A stretch of DNA of 64,000 bases from positions 222,341 to 286,340 of the forward strand of contig MU270061.1 of the NCBI GenBank assembly GCA_021432635.1, in the 5' to 3' direction. Under the pieces are notes generated by a model, which saw only the letters and a list, made by a program, of their open reading frames with translations, was not told where the DNA came from and did no database searches. The first letter of the stretch is position 1; every line of letters begins with the position of its first letter. Made by a program: the position numbers and the translations under genes. Below, in pieces: positions 11,060 to 21,230 of this stretch. This DNA is from Thozetella sp. PMI_491 (Eukaryota; Ascomycota; Sordariomycetes; Chaetosphaeriales; Chaetosphaeriaceae).

Positions 11060-12320
11060 GTTCAGACTTCCAGTGGGACGGCCCCAAGGCAGTTTGAAAT
11101 CCAGACAGGGCACGTTGATACATCGCCTCGGCCTCTTTCAGCCGGCCTTGATCTTTATAGAGGTTGCCTAAGTTACCGACCGTGTTAAGAGTCGATATGT
11201 GATCCAGCCCCAGCGCCTTCTCATAGCCTTCTAGCGCCTACTGATACATCGCCTCAGCCTCTTTCAGCCGACCTTGATTAGCGTAGAGGCTGCCTAAGTT
11301 ATTAACTGTATTAAGAGTTAATATATAATCTGGTCCTACTGCCTTTTCGTAGCCTTCTAGCGCCTGCTGATACATCGCCTCGGCCTCTTTTAGCTGGCCT
11401 TGATTAGCGTAGAGGCTGCCTAAGTTGTTGACCGTGTTGAGAGTTGATGTGTGATCCGGTCCCAGTGCCTTCTCATAGCCTTCCAGCGCCTGCTGATACA
11501 ACGCCTTAGCCTCTTTCAGCCGACCTTGATCTAAGTAGAGGTTGCCTAAGTTACTAAACGTATTGAGAGTCAGTGTATGATCCGGTCCCAGCGCCTTCTC
11601 ATAGCCTTCCAGCGCCCGCTGATACATCGCCTCGGCCTCTTTTAGCCGACCTTGATCTTTGTATAGGAGGCCTAAGTTGCCGACCGTGTTGAGAGTCGAT
11701 GTGTGATCTGGTCCTAGCGCCTTCTCTTTGCCTTCTAGCGCCCGCTGATATATCGACTCAGCCTCTTTTAGCTGGCCTTGATCTTTGTAGAGGTTGTCTA
11801 AGTTACCGACCGTGTTGAGAGTCGATGTATGATCTGGTCCCAGTGCCTTCTCATAGTCTTCTAGCACCTGCTGATACATCGCCTCGGCCTCTTTTAGCCG
11901 ACCTTGATTAGAGTAGAGGAGGCCTAAGTTGCTGACTGTGTTGAGAGTCGATGTGTGATCCGGCCCCAGCGCCTTCTCTTTGCCTTCTAGCGCCCGTTGA
12001 TACATCGCCTCAGCCTCTTTTAGCCGACCTTGATTAGCGTAGAGGAGGCCTAAGTTGTTGACCGTGTCAAGAGTCAATGTATGATCTGGTCCCAGCACCT
12101 TCTCTTTACCTTCTAGCGCCTGCTGATACATCGCCTCAGCCTCTTTCAGCCGGACTTGATCTTTATAGAGGTTGCCTAAGTTACCAACCGCGTTGAGAGT
12201 CGATATATAATCTGGTCCCAGTACCTTCTCATAGCCTTTTAGCGCCTGCTGATATATTGCCTCGGCCTCTTTTAGCCGGCCTTGGTTAGAGTAGAGGAGG
12301 CCGAACCAATGTATCGCAGT
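11060..12320 (-). repeat. TPR array of about ten 126 bp units
   Basis: Ten consecutive 42-residue units follow the pattern NLGxLYxxQGRLKEAEAMYQxALEGYEKALGPDHxSTLNTV. The nucleotide units are very alike, with the block atcgcctcggcctcttt recurring every 126 bp. A single TAG (near 11235) breaks the frame, and the other units remain open over 403 codons (12449-11238). Confidence 0.9.
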
Positions 12321-13743
12321 TATAGCCAATGTATCCTTTGAATTCCAGTCAGCCCTCCAATTCTTCCTTATCCACCAGGAGCACTTCTCCACATGCGAGA
12401 GAAGCCGCCGCTGTAACACCCAATAGCCTTTACTCGCCTCACTAGGCACTGCTAGTCCAACTACTATTACCGCAAGCTGTAAAAATTCTCTCTTCTCGGC
12501 GAGATCTTGTATATAAGATGTCTATCTATATACTACCGGGTGTATCAAGTAGCTACCCGGTACAGACTTCTGAGCCTTGATTATCGAGTAGCGGAGCAGT
12601 AGCCTAGCCGAGTCTAAGAACTGGACCTTGTTTTCTGCTACCTCCCGGAGCTATCTAGGCTATTGTTCTCGGCTATCTGCAGCTGCTTGTAACAGACTGT
12701 GCCATACGTCTCTATTGTTGATAAAGGCCTAGAGGCGGAGCAGATGGGCTGCGCTTATATTTCTAATTTTAATAGCTTTAAACGATATTATCTACGTTGT
12801 CCCGACGCTACGCTGCTTATAATCTGCTAGTGGTGAGCCTGACTCTCCCTCTGACGTCATCAGATCGTTCTACTGCTGCTTGTAGAGCCAAACGTACGAC
12901 GCGGTGTCGAGGTCTGTCTCACGGAGATACGAAGCAGCCTGTGCTAGAGCAAGTGGGAGGCTGTCTAACAGACCGAGCAGCTCTTTGCCGGCCTCGTCTA
13001 TAACTGTTGCTTATCAGCTTCAGGCTGAACTTATATATAGCCAATCGCCTACCTAGCTCCGCTCCACGCTACTGCTGGAAAATAGCCTTGCCTAGGTCTC
13101 TGTCGACCTTCTTCAACCGCTTCGAATCGCCGAGCTGCGCCAGCCGCGCCAGTCGTGTAGTGACTAGCACCGACCCGTGGTCGCCAGGTAGATATAGCTA
13201 AATATTATAGGCCCCCGTTGCACCGTCTTATTTATAGTCTTGGTCGACATTGTCAAAGACGAGTAGCTAGTCGACGTTATCCGGCCGCGCAAGCCAGTCT
13301 AACATGTCTGCCACCATAATATTAAGATTATCCTTGCCCTATAAGACAAAATTCCTGCTCTTGTCTGGGATCTGGCCTTTTAGGATCTTATTTGCATAAC
13401 CAGCAAGGCTCTGTTTTAGCCGGTCTTCCGACCTGCCGTCCAGCCAGAAGACTGAGCTAAATCTGGCCTGGTGGCGCCAAGCGAAGTCAACAGCCAGCTG
13501 TGTCTTCCCAATACCGCCAAGTCTATAGAGAACAAATGTCCGTCGTCGCGTTTGTCGGGAGCGAGGTTGCGGGAGGAGGCACCGTTCGAGCCCGGCGGAG
13601 TCAGACGGTCTGTTAACAAAGTTGTTCGACACAGGTACGCCTTACAGGCTAAATGAAGTTCGGTATAGGCCATGATCTAACACGTATCAAACGAGTAGAG
13701 GTTAGAGCCAATCGAAAATAAATCAAGCTAAAGAACGGCCACA

Positions 13744-14776
13744 CTAACATTCTTTTCCCGTTAGGTTGTTCGCGCACGCCTTCATCTGTTTAAACACGGC
13801 CTGCGACTCGATATAGCGCCGCGTCGCCGCCGTAATTTCCTTCTTCTTCTTCGACTCCTCTAGCCCGATATCCTCCAGCCCACGATCGACATTGAAGCGG
13901 TAATAGCGTCCTTCATCGTCGAGGCTCGACTTATCGCGGCGGAATTGCTCCGCAGTCTTTTCTGTCTCGGTCGCAAGGTCTTTGAGGGTGGCCCAGATCT
14001 TGAGGACGTCGTCGCGTACCGGCTGCAGGGCGGGCACTCCCGTGCCGATCGATACCAGGCATTTAAGCCTGCCCTGCAGCTGGCTGCCCCACGCATCCTG
14101 GGCCTGATTCCACAATTCATTGACAGGGTTGTTCGCTCCCAACGCGCCGTCGACAAACTCCTCGTCGCATGGGCCGATAGCAATAGGGTCAAAGAAGGAT
14201 GTTGCGGCGGACGTAGCGCGGCATGCTTGCCATATACTGGTTGACTTCAGGAGGTCGGAGTTGTCGCTGCGTAGGGAGCAGTAGTTAGCCAGACAGACGG
14301 TCTGGCTCGTCTCCTTACTCGTCGCGCAGACAAATCTAACAGTTTAGCACGGCATTTACCGAGAGTCGATATGAACATACACTTTACAAGCCGTATCGGG
14401 AGAATCCATTAGCAGCGCGTTTTAGTCAAGGCCGCGGTCTAACAAGATTTGCTTGACCGCCCGCTCGAGCTCGGCGGCGTCAAACCGACCCTGGAGCTTG
14501 CCTCTGATATTGACCCGGTGGCTTTTCTTCTCAAAGACTCGGTCTGATAGCGAAGTGTAGGCGTCGATGCATTCATCGACAGTCATTCGAAGGCGTCCTA
14601 GCATGATTGCGATTAGACCACCAGTGCTAGTGCCGCCGATCATGTCGAAGTAGTCGCAGGGCTTCGGGGGTGATTCGGGGTCAACAGTGGCCATAAGCCG
14701 TCGGAGAATCATGAGCGAGGAGAGGCCGCGCACGCCGCCGCCGTCGAGGGCGAGAAGCCGGATTTCGTCGCCAGGC
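13744..14776 (-). pseudogene. Patatin-like phospholipase part of the NLR-like gene
   Basis: A likely start at 14776 begins MPGDEIRLLALDGG. The segments seen are GGGVRGLSSL, DYFDMIGGTSTGGLIAIMLGRL, VCATSKETSQTVCL, TSFFDPIAIG and DGALGANNPVNELW. The last contains the DGA catalytic aspartate. One TAA occurs in the middle of an otherwise well-kept frame. The patatin part is markedly less damaged than the NB-ARC part. Confidence 0.8.
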
Positions 14777-15495
14777 ATTTCGCTGCCCCCAGGGAAGTTC
14801 GGCGGTCTTGATAAATGATACAATAAAGGTTGAAATTAGTGATCGAGGACGAACAAGGCGGTCTTAATGAACGGTATAATAGAGGTTGAAATTTGGTGAT
14901 CGAAGACGAGCAAGGCTGGCGGTCGGGTGTTGGAAGCCTCAGCCGCCGCCACCGGTACGCCACCTTCTGCGTAACGCCATGCCCGCATCTTATTCGTGGT
15001 CTTACGAGATGCTTTGTTTGCAGCACCGTTCGAAATGCCCATAACTTGACCGCCGAAGTTGATGGAAAACAGGGGAAGATGTGCCACAACGCCTTTAATA
15101 TCTAGATATAAGGCTTGGCAATGATGTTGGGAACTCAATCAGCCTAATTTGCCTCTGGTATTGCTTGGCACTGCAACTCCGAAGTCTCAAAGGGGCTGTT
15201 CACAAGGGGTTCGCGCAATTTTGTTGATCTGCCCGGTACTCGCGTCCCCACTTGCACGCGAGCGCTCCACAAAATACAAGCCTCATAGAGGTTAGGTCAG
15301 GGCCGGTGCGGCGCGCAGGCGCTTTCATCGTTCCATATCGCGTACGTTGACTATCCTTTGCGGACGGTTTCTCCTCATACATACAGTACTGGCGACTAGA
15401 AGGTACAGTACTATACGAGGAATTTTGAAAGCGCCAGAAGATGCTAACGGAAGGCATTCGAGGAGCTGAGTGCCTGGACTACAGGGCCTATTACT

Positions 15496-15613
15496 ATATA
15501 CCTTTGGGGTACAAATGGCCAGAGTGTACAGCTACATTAGTTAGCGATATGTGACTAAAATTGGAGCTCGCTATTAAAAATTTAGCGACACTCAATTCGC
15601 CTAGTTATTAGTG
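15496..15613 (-). repeat. Right inverted-repeat arm
   Basis: This is the reverse-complement partner of the left arm. It contains an extra TAACT near the tip, the only obvious indel at the end. Confidence 0.7.
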
Positions 15614-15812
15614 TACGGCAACATACATCTTGATAGCGCTTAGAGTGAAGGGGAGTCGCAACATCACGTGGAAATAAATGGCTTAGGAAAAACCATAATC
15701 CGCGATTTTTCCGGGCGGATATAAACCCTTGTTTACTATGCTAGCCCCACCGTCGGGGCTGCTTAGCGCCTCGTAGCGTTATGTCCGTTGGGGCACATTG
15801 TCCTCCAGAGAA

Positions 15813-15853
15813 ACGCATGTCCGGTGGCACGGAAGGGAATAGATGAGAAAGCA
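15813..15853 (+). repeat. 41 bp direct repeat, right copy
   Basis: It matches 10175-10215 with one mismatch and has the same orientation. It lies 200 bp outside the right inverted-repeat arm and just upstream of the SDR TATA-like tract. Confidence 0.85.
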
Positions 15854-15874
15854 CTACGTCCGTTGGATTGGATC

Positions 15875-15888
15875 ATATATATATAAGG
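15875..15888 (+). promoter_or_regulatory. TATA-like element of the SDR gene
   Basis: A tatatatataagg tract lies about 130 bp upstream of the ATG at 16014, with a CT-rich leader following. Confidence 0.45.
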
Positions 15889-16013
15889 CAGTTAGGTTGT
15901 TAGGGGCCTTCCTCATCCTATAGACAAGCCTCACATTCATCCATACTAGCTCTTGAATAAGAACTCACCTTACCAAATATCCATCTTCGGCCGTCGCCCG
16001 AGTTGCATTAGCC

Positions 16014-17199
16014 ATGGTTTCCACATTTTCCGCCTTGTTCCCCCCTGCTCCGTCTTTCACGGACAAAGATCTACCAGATCTCGCCGGTAGAGTCTTCATA
16101 ATAACTGGCGCAGCGTCCGGAGTGGGCTTTGAACTAGCCAAGATGCTTTATGTCGCAGGCGGAACTGTGTACATTGCTGCTCGCTCAACCTCGCGATACG
16201 AGGCCGCCACGGACAAGATCAAGGCTCAGACGGGTGGAAAGAAAACCGAAGGGAGACTGAAGCCGATGATTCTGGATCTCGCAGACCTAAGCACAGTCAA
16301 ACCAGCCGTCGATGAGTTTCTGCGGCAAGAGACCCGACTGGACGTCCTAGTTAACAATGCTGCTGTGATGAATACTCCTCTGGGAAGCCAAGGAAAGCAG
16401 GTTCGTTCGAATCCGAACGCTAGGTACTATGAGGTTGTGAAGATTAACGAGAGTGCGATGCAGGGCCACGATCTCGAAATGGTCACGAATTGTCTGGCAC
16501 CGTATCTCCTCACGAAACTGCTCGAGCCGATTCTTATCCAAACAGCCACATCGAGTCCTCCCTTCAGTGTCAGAATTGTTTTCGTTGTGGCACTTATGCA
16601 ATTCTTCACGCCGGCTATTGCAATGGAATTCGACGCCGATGGCAGACCTAAGATTTTGCCGGGAGACAATTACATGCAGAGTCAACCTGGGAATAATTAC
16701 ATGCAGACCAAGGTTGGAGGGACGTGGTTGGCAGCCGATTTTGCTAATCGCCTCGGAAGCGAAGGAATTCTCAGCGTGGTGAGTTCAAGACGTAACCGCT
16801 GCCCCTGGTAGAACTGCGCTGAAAATCATTCCTACGTACTTTAGTCTGTGCATCCCGGATTAATGCGAACTGAGCTGCAACGAAACATGGCCACTTCCGC
16901 TCGAGTGGGAATGGTATCTCTTCATCCCAACCGCCCAACAAAAAATATAGTGTCGCTAACGATCCGTGTAGAAACTGCTCTTCAAGGGTCCTGTATATGG
17001 TGCTTACTCAGAACTCTTTGCCGGATTCTCTCCAAAGCTCAAGGGACAGAACAATGGGGGATACGTGCTGGCCTGGGGAAGGATTGCGGAGCTGCCCGAA
17101 TATATTAAAAAGGGTAGCAAAAGTAAAGCAGAAGGCGGAACTGGTGGAGCGAAGATGTTTATGGGGTATTGCGAGAGAGAGACAGTAGGCTTTCAATAG
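16014..17199 (+). CDS. Short-chain dehydrogenase/reductase (retinol-dehydrogenase-like SDR)
   Basis: Three exons (16014-16778, 16845-16913 and 16972-17199) give 353 aa. The Rossmann motif TGAASGVG is at residues 34-41, NNAAV follows near residue 114, and the active-site YxxxK is provided by NYMQTK near residue 230. The spliced end SVHPGLMRTEL and GPVYGAYSELFAGFSP is typical of fungal SDRs that reduce or oxidise carbonyl/alcohol substrates with NAD(P). The substrate is unknown. An oddity is a near-repeat around the catalytic tyrosine: GDNYMQSQPGN is followed at once by NYMQTK, where relatives have one copy. The protein has no signal peptide and is probably cytosolic. The next gene, a Zn2Cys6 regulator, is convergent. 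Confidence 0.85.
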
Positions 17200-17408
17200 C
17201 TGTAGTGTGAGGACGGCTGATCATCTGTATTTTATAATTGGTAGAGCTAAGATTTTAAAGCTAGGGACTGTAATTGTAGTCGTCTCCGAAATTGATATCC
17301 TGGAAAGAGATGTCTGGCCAAGATTGGTCATTTGCATGCGACTTTCGAACATGGTTGTCGAAAACGTCCTAGTAAAGAGTTAGTTTATCGGGATATACAG
17401 CCCTTGGA

Positions 17409-19869
17409 TCAGGTCTCACCAACCCAATCGAAATCCATTAGAGTATTAGTTAAATCTCCTATGATATCTATGGGTGCAGACCCAGAAGAGATGTTAGACT
17501 GCATCGTGGGACTTGGGAACAGAATAACGTCGCCCAATCCTTCGTACTGCCCTCCATCGAACTGCCCGAAGGCATCGGCTGATCCTTCTGGAAGGTGTAC
17601 TGGTTCTAAAGCGTATTTAGCAATCACTCTTGTTTCAAATTTCCGTAGCTGGGCACCCGTGGTGTGCCGTGGTCTAAAAGAGCGCGAAGAACATACCGCT
17701 TAGCGAGAGCCTCGACATAGATTCCCTAGTATTATGTCCTGGGGCACCATCCATTCTGGGGCGCTGGAAGATGGAATCAAGTCGTTTCAACATGCTGCCC
17801 AACACATCATGGGCTTTTCCGGTATCAATCGACATGCTTCTCGTCTCGGACCAAATTGTGCATGATCCTTCCAGAGCTGCTATCATCTCCGCCTGCTGAG
17901 CATTTGGGATTTGTCGATTTCCTGTGAGAGAAACGCCCTCTCTCTCCTGCATCAGACACAAGTATATTATCACGGCCGCGAGTAGAAGGTCGTGCATTAC
18001 CAATGACGAAATAATCCATGAGTCTTTGCACAGGACGCCGCCTGGTTGAACGGTTTCGTGAACTTCGGACTGGATTCGAAGGAGCTCCCTTGAAGCGTCT
18101 ATCGCCACTTTCTTCGAGTTTGAAAATTCGACAGTTTCTTTCTTTTTCGTGAGATACTTGCGATGTAAGATGCAGCGTGCTTTTTGAAAAAGCACCTCCA
18201 GACTCAGTCGCCGTATAATAAGCTCCGCAGAGTCGGTGATGCAAAGATCCATCGGCACGAAACGGAGAAAATGCGGAGTTGCGGAAAAGGCTTGCTGCAG
18301 TTCTCGATCTAGTGCCGTTACCTCGGCATAATCGGGGAGGGTTAAGAGGTTTGCTTGCTCGATTATTTTTCCAAAGACACGAGCCAGTCGACCCTTGGCG
18401 AGCGCATATGACATGCCCGTAATTTCGGTCTCTGGCCGGGAAGGTGGCAGTTCGGTTGAATCCTCGTCAAAATCCTGGTCCTGCAGGTTTAACGGTACTC
18501 GAGTATCGCTCTTGACAGCTTGAACCATTGACGGTAGGCCGTTGTGGAAACTGACCAGTAAATCCATCTGCACCAGCAGATGCCAGACTCGACGACGAAT
18601 CTCGCCTTGGTACGGTGTAATGCTGCCTTCCACCTTGTCCGAATCTCGATGGAGGCCCATTCGGAGGGCCAGGCGAATCACAACGCTGATTATCAGATAA
18701 CAGCTCATCTGATCGCCTTTGCTGAGAACGAGTTCGCATTCCATATATAAGAGAAATGTCTCGGGAGTGTATGGCCCTGGGTGTTTGGCGTAGTTGGATA
18801 GCGCCAGGCATTGTGCGCAACACCTGCGGTAAAGCTGCATCATCTCGGTTGGAGTGCCACCAGTGTCGGCGTCCTTTTCACCGGCGCCCAGTGCGGCAAA
18901 TGTTCCCAGACACATAATAGAGTATATCAGCGCTAGAAAACTGATCGGGGAGCCACGGGGATCGGCCCAAAACTTTCGATACTGTCTTGATGTCAGCATT
19001 GCGGTCGTTTAGCGTGAAGCGACCTGATAATACATACGTTTCTTTGAAATGTCGGTTTATGGATGATGTCTGAAAGAAATTTAGCAAATACTTACCCGCA
19101 GTCTCAGTATGCAGCTAGGCACAACTCACGTAGCGCAGGGCTATTAGAGTTGAAGTATCGTGATACCAATCCATTCACTACGTTTCTCTCGGGCAGCCTA
19201 GAAAAGAGGTCCTCTCTGGCGGTCGGCGGTACGATGTTGTTGAAGAGCAGAGAGACATCAGGTCGCACACTTTCAGAGCCCGGCGAGGCTTCCTCCTCGA
19301 TCTCGTTGAAATAACCTTTCATTTCTTCAATCTAAAGTGTGTTAGTCGAATCGGGTCTAGTGAGCGGAAGACATGTAGAATCCTACGTCGTCAAGCATGG
19401 CGGCCCAGTGGGTGGCCCCAACATAGGTGGTATCATTGGGTCCCAGAACTACTCTGCCAGAGGCGTTGGAAGCGCAGATTTCGGTATGGCTCTGCAGCTG
19501 TGGAGCTAAATCCGGCAGGGGCGGATGGGGTTCGCGCTCAGGGTCAATGGGTTCTTGTGATGGCTGGCTCTCCATGGCCCCCTTGACAAGGCTTTCCAGA
19601 TGCTTCAATCGGGTCTGCATGCTTACATGCGGTCTCTTGCGTGTGGCTGGCGGGAGAAACGTGCATGAAGAGGAGCGCCCTCTCTTGACGCACTGCGAAC
19701 ATGGCCGTTCTCGATCGCATTTCAGCTTCGCGTGACGGCAGTGGGTGCAGCTGAGCTGGATCCGGTTTCGCTTGGCCGGCGATTTGACCAAGGATTCTGG
19801 AGCCGCTACTCTACTGCTATTGACACTGTTGAAACTCATACTGGGCGCGTTTGGAGACTTTGAAAACAT
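17409..19869 (-). CDS. Zn2Cys6 transcription factor (Fungal_trans family)
   Basis: Five exons are inferred: 19869-19387, 19331-19130, 19069-19038, 18981-17697 and 17626-17409, giving 739 aa with all phases consistent. The zinc cluster near residues 41-69 reads CTHCRHAKLKC, CSQC, C (x2, x6, x5, x2, x8), preceded by a basic tail. A coiled-coil-like segment KHLESLVKG follows. The middle-homology domain includes RLALRMGLHRDSD, GEIRRRVWHLLVQMDL and LPSMVQ. The 32 bp third exon restores LHIIHKPTFQRN-YRKFW. The last intron (17627-17696) replaces an in-frame stop with a tail ending in MDFDWVGET, a common end in this family; that last join is the least certain. It is a nuclear regulator with unknown targets. 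Confidence 0.85.
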
Positions 19870-21230
19870 TGATCGATGTCAGAGCTGCTGACAAAGTTTC
19901 GCAGTGTGGCTCGGACATGGGACACGTGGCTGACCTGTATGTACCTACCCTAGATAACTAGATAACATAGGCGGGGTACCACCCTTTGTCGCAAGACTTG
20001 ATCGATCTATTATTACTGGTTTCGGGCTAGCTGCGCGTCTACATGTTGTAGCCACTCAGACAATGCTTTACGAACCCATATCGCACATTTATCTCCCTCT
20101 GCACAGGGGCAAGAAATTGCAGATGCTTTAACTACCTTACTTGGGTGTCCCTCAGAAAAGAAGCTCAAACGAGTGTCGGCCTCCTACTGCAAAGTCCAGC
20201 AACTTTCCTAAATACATATTTAGCTCTATTCAGATGTAGAAGATGGTGGCTAATGGTAGGATAGAAGAGGTTGAATTTGCTGATCTTGGTAGAGCTTCAG
20301 ATGTTTGACGGCGACCACCCTTCCCTTTCATGTGCTTCTCCGTGAGGATGCGCCCGAGTTCTCTTTTTTTTCTGGAAGTATTACACAGCCAACAGACAGG
20401 CGGGAATGGCCAGAACCTCTCGCTATTGTTTGGTGGTTCTCACAGCCACTTGTTACAAGAAGCCATTCACAGCGCCACTACCCGATGCGGTGCACCACCA
20501 ACTACGACTTTTACATCCGAAGCCTTGGGATCCCTTTGGTCGGTTTTGATGCTTTGCGTTATCCAAAGGATCCTCACCACTCCGCCAAGCGAGGCGAGAG
20601 GCGAGGTCAGACAGATGAGACGTGTTGGTCAGCAAGTGCGGTTAGTTAATGCAAACACTTCTCCGTAGATGTGTTAGGTGATGATATTTTGACGACAACG
20701 GTCTTCTTTCGGACCAACAGGCTATTCTGTACCAACTGGTTATTCTTCACCAACTGGTTATTCTTCACCAACTGGTTATTCTTCACCAACTGGCTATTCT
20801 TTCCCAACAGCCAAGTAAGCAAACAGCTTTTCTGGCCCCCGGATAAATACAGTCTTTAGGTTCGCAGGATTTCCCAGCCGTCTCCAGTCGCCGAAGCATC
20901 CAGCCAACCAACAAGCATGGCCTAGTCCAACTAGCACCTTCCACACCCACGAAGCTTACTGCAGAGTTCAGAAAGCAATAGGGCAAATTTACGAGGCGCC
21001 CTTTATTATCTGTTGGCTTGGTGTTTTTTATGTCTAAGCTCGCTGTGTTGGGTCCTGAAGCGAGACTGGTTGGTAAGCTGACGGAAGGCCTTGCGCCTCT
21101 ATCATGCTAAGATTTGAGGTGCAGATGGTATGGGAACGAACTTTTTGATTTGTGACCATGAAGGAATGCCATGTAAAACTAATCTTCTGCTATACTGAGC
21201 GCCACAGCGGGGGTTGGCACTCGCTACCAA
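19870..21230. other. Gene-free stretch with a minisatellite
   Basis: About 1.36 kb without a credible gene. ORFs at 20305-20668 lack domain features and overlap each other. The stretch contains an 18 bp tandem repeat. Confidence 0.5.
20712..20810 (+). repeat. 18 bp minisatellite, about five copies
   Basis: The unit caccaactggttattctt repeats from 20712 to about 20801, with the first and last copies diverged and a partial copy to 20810. The 18 bp period keeps a reading frame (FTNWLF repeats), but there is no gene context. Confidence 0.85.

Larger units (their letters stand above)
10917..14823 (-). pseudogene. Decayed NLR-like gene: patatin phospholipase - NB-ARC - TPR
   Basis: Read on the minus strand, it has the fungal PNT layout. 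First comes a patatin domain with GGGVRG oxyanion motif and GTSTGG nucleophile elbow (14823-13744). Next is NB-ARC with P-loop GGIGKTQLA, Walker B LLVFDNVD and GSVLVTTRLARL (13632 to about 12450), then about ten TPRs (12320-11040). Intact relatives are cytosolic receptors whose TPRs sense a partner, whose ATPase oligomerises, and whose lipase acts as effector in allorecognition or defence. Here at least 13 in-frame stops interrupt the frame: eleven TAG, two TAA, no TGA. Most lie where Trp or Gln is expected, and there is one frame slip between the NB-ARC and winged-helix parts. Introns near 14324-14368 (within patatin) and 13675-13745 still show splice signals. The gene is non-functional as read and fills the TIR-bounded unit. 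Confidence 0.85.
10410..15613. mobile_element. 5.2 kb unit bounded by long terminal inverted repeats, carrying an NLR-like gene
   Basis: The left arm (about 10410-10530) and the reverse complement of the right arm (about 15496-15613) align over roughly 120 bp. Both begin CACTAA, share GGCGAATT, AGTGTCGCT and CATTTGTAC, and differ mainly by transitions and one short gap. TA dinucleotides lie immediately outside both ends (10408-10409 and 15614-15615), as expected for a TA target-site duplication of the Tc1/mariner superfamily. No transposase is present. The interior is almost entirely the minus-strand patatin/NB-ARC/TPR pseudogene. It may be one non-autonomous element that captured a host gene, or two inverted MITE copies that happen to flank it; the sequence alone does not decide. 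Confidence 0.6.
15614..16013. other. Spacer between the TIR unit and the SDR gene
   Basis: This 400 bp stretch holds the right copy of the 41 bp repeat and the promoter of the downstream dehydrogenase. Two related short words, tatgtccgttgg (15780) and tacgtccgttgg (15856), recur here. Confidence 0.5.

Noticed and set aside
12797-13201. Plus-strand ORFs inside the NLR relic
   Set aside because: They are antisense to a recognisable NB-ARC/winged-helix frame and have no features of their own.
15750-15775. Short hairpin agcccc/ggggct as a terminator or RNA element
   Set aside because: A six-base stem is expected by chance, and no gene end lies nearby.
20712-20810. CRISPR-like array
   Set aside because: The repeats are directly tandem without spacers, and the genome is eukaryotic.
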